Below, one piece after another: positions 5,508 through 9,917 of a DNA stretch of 9,917 bases. The stretch lies in contig JAGWXJ010000061.1 of the NCBI GenBank assembly GCA_018969935.1, forward strand, positions 1 to 9,917. Direction: 5' to 3'. The translations under genes and the position numbers were made by a program. The stretch comes from Alphaproteobacteria bacterium (GTDB taxonomy: Bacteria > Pseudomonadota > Alphaproteobacteria > Micavibrionales > UBA1664). Every line of letters starts with the position of its first letter. The first letter of the stretch is position 1. The notes below the pieces were generated by a model. It made no database searches and was not told the origin of the DNA. It was given only the letters and a program-made list of their open reading frames with translations.

Positions 5508-7064
5508 TCACTCCCACTCAATTGTGCCCGGTGGTTTGCTCGTCACGTCGTAGACGACGCGGTTGATGCCGCGGACTTCGTTGATGATGCGGGTGCAGGT
5601 GCGGCTGAGGAAAGCGTGCTCGAAGGGGTAGCTCTCGGCCGTCATACCATCCGTTGATGTGACGGCGCGCAGAGCGCAGACGTAATCGTAGCTGCGGCCA
5701 TCGCCCATTACGCCCACGGTTTTGACGGGCAGAAGCACGGCGAAGGCTTGCCAGATTTTATCGTACAAACCCGCTTTACGGATTTCATCCAGATACACCG
5801 TGTCGGCCTTGCGCAGGATTTCGAGTTTCTCGGCGGTGATTTCGCCGGGCAGGCGAATGGCCAAGCCCGGGCCGGGGAATGGATGACGGCCCACGAAATC
5901 GGGGTGGAGGCCGAGCTCGACGCCGAGTGCGCGCACTTCATCCTTGAAGAGTTCGCGTAAGGGTTCCACCAGTTTGAGGTTCATGCGCTCAGGTAACCCG
6001 CCGACGTTGTGGTGCGACTTGATGGTGACGGACGGGCCGCCGGTGAAGGACACGGATTCGATGACATCGGGGTACAGCGTGCCTTGCGCTAGGAACCCAG
6101 CGCCGCCCACCTGTTTGGCCTTGGCCTCGAACACTTCGATGAATAGTTTGCCGATTGTTTTGCGTTTGACCTCGGGGTCACTCACGCCTTCGAGCTGGCC
6201 TAAAAAGAGCTTCGAGGCATCCTCGTGGATGAGCGGGATGTTGTAGTGATCACGGAAGAGTTTTACCACCTGTTCGCTCTCGCCCGCGCGCATGAGGCCG
6301 GTATCGACGTAGATGCAGGTGAGCTGATCGCCAATCGCCTCATGAATGAGAACAGCGGCGACTGATGAATCCACGCCGCCCGAAAGGCCGCAGATAACCT
6401 TGGCGGAACCCACTTGCGCACGGATGCGCGCGATGGCTTCTTCCTTGAAGGATTTCATCGTCCAGTCGCCTGCACAGCCGCAGATGTTGAGGACGAAGTT
6501 TTTGTAGAGTTTTGCGCCATCGGGGGTGTGCACGACCTCGGGGTGGAACTGGACGGCGTATTGTTTTTTGGCTTCGTTGGCTATGGCGGCGAACGGGGCG
6601 TTTTCGGATGTGGCGACAACCTTAAAGCCATCGGGAATTTTGGTTACGCGGTCGCCGTGCGACATCCAGACCTGATGGGTTTCGCCCTTTTTCCAGACGC
6701 CGTTATAGAGCGCGCATTCGGAATCGATGTTGAGCATGGCCTTGCCGAATTCGCGGTGGTGGCCGCTTTCAACCTTGCCGCCTAATTGCATGCACAGGGT
6801 TTGCTGGCCATAGCAGATGGCCAGAACAGGTACGCCCATGTTGAACACCATTTCGGGTGCCCTTGGCGAGCCTTCATCAACCGTTGAGCACGGCCCGCCC
6901 GAAAGGATGACGCCTTTGGGGTTGAAGGCCTTGATGCGGGCTTCATCGGCGTGGTTGAAGGGCCAGATTTCGCAGTACACGCCTGCCTCACGGACGCGGC
7001 GGGCAATGAGCTGGGTTACCTGTGAGCCAAAATCGAGGATGAGGATATGATCATGCTGGGTCAT
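5508..7064 (-). CDS. guaA: GMP synthase (glutamine-hydrolysing)
   Basis: This 518-residue enzyme aminates XMP to GMP using ATP and glutamine, the final step of guanine nucleotide synthesis. Class I glutamine amidotransferase domain: ILILDFGSQVTQLIARRVRE (7-26), LSGGP (54-58), the nucleophile Cys84 in VLAICYGQQ, and the His174/Glu176 pair in QFHPEV. ATP-pyrophosphatase domain: P-loop LSGGVDSSVAA (227-237). The dimerisation domain ends in the near-universal GTIEWE. The frame remains open 47 codons upstream, but that part looks like noise and runs into the terD 3' end. ATG 7064 puts ILILDFGSQ at the usual distance from the start. Its AAGGG is only 2 bases from the ATG, an unusually close spacing. 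The terD gene lies just upstream and the HNH gene just downstream on the same strand. Confidence 0.97.
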   Translation of the reverse strand: MTQHDHILILDFGSQVTQLIARRVREAGVYCEIWPFNHADEARIKAFNPKGVILSGGPCSTVDEGSPRAPEMVFNMGVPVLAICYGQQTLCMQLGGKVESGHHREFGKAMLNIDSECALYNGVWKKGETHQVWMSHGDRVTKIPDGFKVVATSENAPFAAIANEAKKQYAVQFHPEVVHTPDGAKLYKNFVLNICGCAGDWTMKSFKEEAIARIRAQVGSAKVICGLSGGVDSSVAAVLIHEAIGDQLTCIYVDTGLMRAGESEQVVKLFRDHYNIPLIHEDASKLFLGQLEGVSDPEVKRKTIGKLFIEVFEAKAKQVGGAGFLAQGTLYPDVIESVSFTGGPSVTIKSHHNVGGLPERMNLKLVEPLRELFKDEVRALGVELGLHPDFVGRHPFPGPGLAIRLPGEITAEKLEILRKADTVYLDEIRKAGLYDKIWQAFAVLLPVKTVGVMGDGRSYDYVCALRAVTSTDGMTAESYPFEHAFLSRTCTRIINEVRGINRVVYDVTSKPPGTIEWE

Positions 7065-7087
7065 ACCCTTGGAATTAAAGGCAAAAG

Positions 7088-7108
7088 GGCGGGGTGTAAA
7101 GGCCCGCC
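7088..7108 (-). terminator. possible weak terminator between terD and guaA
   Basis: Read on the minus strand, just after the terD stop, GGCGGG (7108-7103) and CCCGCC (7093-7088) form a 6-bp GC stem with a 9-base loop, followed by CTTTTGCC. The U-run is short and interrupted, so termination may be partial. If it works, guaA would need its own promoter within the 50-bp gap or inside terD. I see no convincing promoter there. Confidence 0.3.
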
Positions 7109-7114
7109 ATGCCC

Positions 7115-7723
7115 TCAAGTGGTTGAGGAAATAAGGATGCCGTAAGATCTGGCGATGGCGGCCAAGCCTTCCTTCACGGGCTCCTTCAGGGCCGTGTAGT
7201 GCCATTCCACGCCGTCACGGGCGATTTCGGCCACTTTGATGGCGGTCGCGTTTTCCAATTTATGGCCGGAGAATGTCAGGCGGGCCAATTCCTGATTGTT
7301 GGCCGCGTTCTGGATTGTGAAGACAGCCTGGCGCAGGACATCGAATGTTTGGTCATTTTCAACGCCTTCATAGATAGAGAGCACGAAAACGATGCGCCAG
7401 ATGTCGAAGGACAGGTTATCGAGATCGACCATAATCGTTTCGGTGGAGAGGGACGGGCCGCTATCGGAATCCGGGGCGGCATCGCCCATGTGTTTGACCG
7501 CGAGGGCCGCGCCTTGCGGGTTGTTGTAGAAAACGAAGTCTTCGTCCTCGCGGGTCTGGCCGTCCTTGCCCAATACAAAGCAGCAAAAATCGACATCCAT
7601 GGGCTTGCCACCATAGGGGTTGAATGCCCAATTGATTGTGACATTGAGCTTTTTGAGCCCCTGCGAGGCTTGAGTGAGGTTGATGTTCGTGACCTCGGCC
7701 AGTTTTTTTGGGACGGTTGTCAT
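7115..7723 (-). CDS. stand-alone TerD-family protein
   Basis: This 202-residue cytoplasmic protein has one TerD (tellurium-resistance/stress) domain over most of its length. Matching blocks are LTQASQGLKKLNVTINW (16-32), the DFVFYNNPQG segment (62-71), TIMVDLDNLSFDIWRIVFVLSIYEG (96-120), and the C-terminal GVEWHYTALKEPVKEGLAAIARSYG (171-195). In classic TerD, a D-L-D-x-S stretch helps bind calcium. Here the matching site reads DVDFCC (43-48), so metal binding may be altered. TerD proteins are tied to stress, tellurite, phage and colicin resistance, but the molecular role is unsettled. No other ter genes (terA, terB, terC, terZ) are in the window, so I assign no symbol. The ATG at 7723 has no strong Shine-Dalgarno. 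The gene lies upstream of guaA and diverges from tldD. Confidence 0.85.
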   Translation of the reverse strand: MTTVPKKLAEVTNINLTQASQGLKKLNVTINWAFNPYGGKPMDVDFCCFVLGKDGQTREDEDFVFYNNPQGAALAVKHMGDAAPDSDSGPSLSTETIMVDLDNLSFDIWRIVFVLSIYEGVENDQTFDVLRQAVFTIQNAANNQELARLTFSGHKLENATAIKVAEIARDGVEWHYTALKEPVKEGLAAIARSYGILISSTT

Positions 7724-7786
7724 GGATGCGGATTCCCGTGTTATGCTTTCAATTCAGCAGGCTAGCATAGAGAGTGGACAAGAAAA
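7724..7786. promoter_or_regulatory. divergent intergenic region between terD and tldD
   Basis: These 63 bases must serve both starts. They contain an inverted repeat TATGCT (7742-7747) / AGCATA (7764-7769) with a 16-base spacer, so each strand carries a TATGCT box that could act as a -10 or as an operator half-site. No good -35 box is positioned with either. The ribosome site for tldD (GTGGA, 7774-7778) is weak. Confidence 0.35.
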
Positions 7787-9220
7787 ATGACAGATTTGGC
7801 CCTTACGGATGACCTGTTTTTTACGCGCACGGGCCTCGACCCCTTAAATACCCGCCGTATCGTGGCCGATGCGTTGCAGTGTAGCGATGACGGCGAGCTG
7901 TTTTTGGAATACGAGGCTTCGGAATTTCTGGCACGTGATGACGGGGTTTTGAAAAGCGCGTCTTTTAATGTGCACTCGGGTTTCGGGTTGCGCAGTGTTG
8001 CCGGCGAACTTACGGCCTATGCCCATGCAGGCGAATTGAACGAAGGCGCGCTAAAACGCGCAGCAGATACCGTACGTGCCGTTACGGCAGGGTATGCGGG
8101 CACGTTAGCGCTGGCCCCTACACCTACAAACCGCATGCTGTATGCGCCTGAAAATCCGCTTGAAAGCCTGCCTTTTTCAAAGAAGGTTGAATTGCTGAAC
8201 GCCATAGAAGCCTATGCGCGCGAACTGGACCCGCTGGTGAAGCAGGTATCCGTATCCATGGGCGGAACATGGCAGGTGGTGCAGATACTGCGCCCCGATG
8301 GCACGCGTTATGCCGATATACGCCCGCTGGTGCGGATGGATGTAAGCGTAACACTGGATAAAGGCGGACGGATTGAAACAGGGCATGAAGGCTGGGGTGG
8401 ACGTGCGGGTTACGAGTTGTTTTCAGACCCCACCCGTTGGCAACATGCCGTGAAAGAAGCCTTGCGACAAGCGCATGTGCAACTGGAGGCCATTGCAGCC
8501 CCCGCGGGCGAGATGGATGTCGTGCTGGGTGCCGGCTGGCCTGGGGTCATGCTGCATGAAGCCGTGGGGCACGGCCTTGAGGGGGATTTCCACCGCAAGG
8601 GTACATCGGTATTTAACGGAATGATGGGCAAAAAAGTGGCATCGGAGCATGTGACCGTTATCGATGATGGCACCATCGAAGGCAGGCGCGGCAGCCTGAC
8701 CGTTGATGATGAAGGCACACCTACGCAACGCAACGTGCTGATTGAAAACGGTATCCTTGTAGGGCTGATGCAGGACCGCCTGAATGCCCGCCTGATGGGT
8801 GTGAAGCCCACAGGCAACGGGCGGCGCGAGAGCTACGCCTACAAACCCATGCCCCGCATGACCAATACCTTCATGATGGCGGGGCCGCATGAACCTGCTG
8901 AAATCATCGCATCGGTCAAACGCGGGATTTACGCCCCCCACTTTGGCGGCGGCCAGGTGGATATTACGTCGGGGCAATTTGTTTTCTCGGCGGCGGAAGC
9001 CTATCTGATTGAAGATGGCAAAATCGGTGCGCCCGTCAAAGGCGCCACGCTGATCGGCAAGGGTGCGGACGCCCTTACGCGTGTAAAAATGGTGGGCAAC
9101 GACATGAAGCTTGATAACGGTGTTGGCACTTGCGGCAAGGACGGGCAGGGCGTGCCTGTGGGCGTTGGCCAGCCTACGCTTTGGATGAACGGTATTACAG
9201 TTGGGGGCACCGATGCTTGA
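7787..9220 (+). CDS. tldD: metalloprotease TldD
   Basis: This 477-residue TldD is the catalytic half of the TldD/TldE heterodimer. The complex degrades unfolded peptides and matures modified peptides (microcin B17 in enterobacteria). The zinc site is LHEAVGHGLEGDF (256-268) with the HExxxH motif at 257-262. The C-terminus DNGVGTCGKDGQGVPVGVGQ and TLWMNGITVGGT match the family closely, including the conserved Cys and the third-metal-ligand region. The length is usual. No tldE/pmbA partner and no modified-peptide precursor gene are in view; in many genomes tldE is elsewhere. The ATG at 7787 precedes a short non-conserved lead-in. The gene diverges from terD, and its last 8 bases overlap the MAPEG gene. 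Confidence 0.96.
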   Translation: MTDLALTDDLFFTRTGLDPLNTRRIVADALQCSDDGELFLEYEASEFLARDDGVLKSASFNVHSGFGLRSVAGELTAYAHAGELNEGALKRAADTVRAVTAGYAGTLALAPTPTNRMLYAPENPLESLPFSKKVELLNAIEAYARELDPLVKQVSVSMGGTWQVVQILRPDGTRYADIRPLVRMDVSVTLDKGGRIETGHEGWGGRAGYELFSDPTRWQHAVKEALRQAHVQLEAIAAPAGEMDVVLGAGWPGVMLHEAVGHGLEGDFHRKGTSVFNGMMGKKVASEHVTVIDDGTIEGRRGSLTVDDEGTPTQRNVLIENGILVGLMQDRLNARLMGVKPTGNGRRESYAYKPMPRMTNTFMMAGPHEPAEIIASVKRGIYAPHFGGGQVDITSGQFVFSAAEAYLIEDGKIGAPVKGATLIGKGADALTRVKMVGNDMKLDNGVGTCGKDGQGVPVGVGQPTLWMNGITVGGTDA

Positions 9221-9611
9221 AACAGGTTTATACGCAGGGATCCTTGCGCTGATTTATGTGGTGCTTTCCATGCGCACGGTGCGCGCACGCATCAAGCTTA
9301 AAACATCGCTTGGTGACGGCGGGCACCCCGACCTTACGCGCATCATCAGGGTGCATGGCAACTTTGCCGAATACACGCCTTTATCCCTGCTGATGCTTGC
9401 GCTGTACGAGATTGGCGGGGGCAATATGACGGCGCTCCATGTGCTTGGCATTACGCTAGTAAGCGCCCGCGTGCTGCATATCATCGGGCTTGGCAATAAC
9501 GTCATGCCTGCACGTGTTCTTGGCACGGCCCTTACCATGGGCGTGTTTATTACCCTTGCCTTCCTATTGATTTACGGCGCGCTTATTTATGGGCCAAGCG
9601 CGCAAGCATAG
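9213..9611 (+). CDS. MAPEG-family membrane protein
   Basis: This 132-residue protein has four hydrophobic segments (about 5-19, 56-68, 74-92 and 102-126), as expected for MAPEG (membrane-associated eicosanoid/glutathione metabolism) proteins. The hallmark RVHGNFAEYTPL (46-57) fits the R-x-H-x-N-x-x-E-x-x-P glutathione-site motif. PARVLG (99-104) is also typical. Bacterial members may act as glutathione transferases or peroxidases, but the substrate here is unknown. I chose ATG 9213 because GGGGG lies about 6 bases before it. The frame also has a TTG at 9201, which is less likely. The start overlaps the last 8 bases of tldD (ATGCTTGA), suggesting coupled translation. The 3' end overlaps rsmE tail-to-tail by 29 bp. 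Confidence 0.9.
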   Translation: MLETGLYAGILALIYVVLSMRTVRARIKLKTSLGDGGHPDLTRIIRVHGNFAEYTPLSLLMLALYEIGGGNMTALHVLGITLVSARVLHIIGLGNNVMPARVLGTALTMGVFITLAFLLIYGALIYGPSAQA

Positions 9612-9917
9612 CCGCTACCGCTGTTTCCGACCTAAGCACATTCGGGCCCAGTGATACGGGTATCACGTCCTTCATGCTGCCCAGTATTTCCCTCTCGGCA
9701 TCCGTCCAGCCGCCTACTGGGCCTACCAAGGCCGCGCAATCGCCATCAGGTACCAATGCGTCATTCAGGATTTTTGCATCGCTGCGCTCTAGCCCCGCGA
9801 AAATGGGGCCGTGCTGCCAGCCTGCCAGCAGCTTATCCAGCTTCTGGATGGGGTGAATGGCAGGGATATCCATGCGCTCGCATTGCTCGGCCGCTTCGAT
9901 GACGCGGTGGCGGGTTT
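9583..9917 (-). CDS. rsmE: 16S rRNA (uracil1498-N3)-methyltransferase, C-terminal part
   Basis: The last 110 codons of RsmE are visible; the N-terminus lies beyond the right edge. The enzyme methylates U1498 of 16S rRNA in the ribosome decoding region, using S-adenosylmethionine held in a SPOUT knot. The visible chain starts TRHRVIEAAEQCERMDIPAI, matching the family's E-A-x-E-Q-x-x-R-x-x-x-P block. This shows that the internal ATG at 9873 is not the true start. The knot motifs are LVGPVGGWTDAERE and VSLGPNVLRSETA. The first is normally GPEGG; here the Glu codon is replaced by GTA (Val, 9715-9717), and the second is intact. It ends LARLAHK with a TAA at 9585-9583, inside the 3' end of the MAPEG gene. 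Confidence 0.92.
   Translation of the reverse strand, partial: TRHRVIEAAEQCERMDIPAIHPIQKLDKLLAGWQHGPIFAGLERSDAKILNDALVPDGDCAALVGPVGGWTDAEREILGSMKDVIPVSLGPNVLRSETAVAAMLARLAHK

Noticed and set aside
4860..5520. Direct repeats (att sites) flanking the HNH gene
   Set aside because: I compared the end of guaA (5508-5530) with the region after the HNH stop (4860-4885). Only a 6-base match (TCAATT) was found, which is not evidence of an attachment site.
7065..7205. 47-codon N-terminal extension of guaA
   Set aside because: The open frame upstream of ATG 7064 overlaps the terD 3' end, and its residues do not look like the start of a GMP synthase. The conserved domain begins a few residues after ATG 7064.
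7199..7765. 188-codon plus-strand reading frame antisense to terD
   Set aside because: Its translation shows no family features, and it would overlap the terD promoter region. The TerD domain on the minus strand explains the constraint.
8423..8977. 184-codon minus-strand reading frame inside tldD
   Set aside because: The composition is that of a reversed coding strand and it has no start signal. It lies wholly within the conserved TldD sequence.
1..9917. CRISPR array, tRNA or rRNA genes, insertion sequences
   Set aside because: I saw no regularly spaced repeats, no cloverleaf-type sequence, no transposase and no long terminal inverted repeats in reading the window.

Overview
This is a dense, ordinary-looking bacterial chromosome segment with high GC in most genes. 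It most resembles an alphaproteobacterium. The basis is gene content and protein style: an Mla-type lipid transporter, YqgE, a long-form threonine synthase, TldD and an RsmE next to a MAPEG protein. The class assignment is inference, and I cannot name a genus. Twelve protein genes are supported, two of them cut by the window edges. I see no tRNA, rRNA, CRISPR array, insertion sequence, integrase or origin.

Left part (1-2316). On the minus strand, a UPF0301/YqgE gene is followed by mlaE (permease) and then the 5' part of mlaF (ATPase). mlaE and mlaF overlap by ATGA. Together they are the inner-membrane core of a retrograde phospholipid/ABC lipid transporter. A Prx5-type peroxiredoxin diverges from yqgE and runs head-on into thrC, so that the two stop codons share bases.

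Middle part (2313-5494). Threonine synthase (minus strand) is divergent from a small, unrecognised lipoprotein gene. That gene converges on a typical 2-Cys peroxiredoxin (ahpC), and the two share one perfect 13-bp bidirectional terminator. Upstream of ahpC is an AT-rich HNH endonuclease gene placed 13 bp behind guaA. It is the only gene whose composition clearly differs from its neighbours.

Right part (5508-9917). guaA (GMP synthetase) lies downstream of a stand-alone TerD-family gene, both on the minus strand. tldD diverges from terD and overlaps a MAPEG-family membrane protein gene. The MAPEG gene overlaps tail-to-tail with rsmE, which leaves the window.

Most of the genes are housekeeping genes: envelope lipid transport, threonine and GMP synthesis, peroxide defence, peptide processing and rRNA methylation. 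I found no convincing new multi-gene system. The best leads are the HNH gene behind guaA (a known type of integration hotspot), the divergent single TerD gene on the other side of guaA, a candidate leaderless yqgE transcript, and a GPEGG-to-GPVGG change in RsmE.
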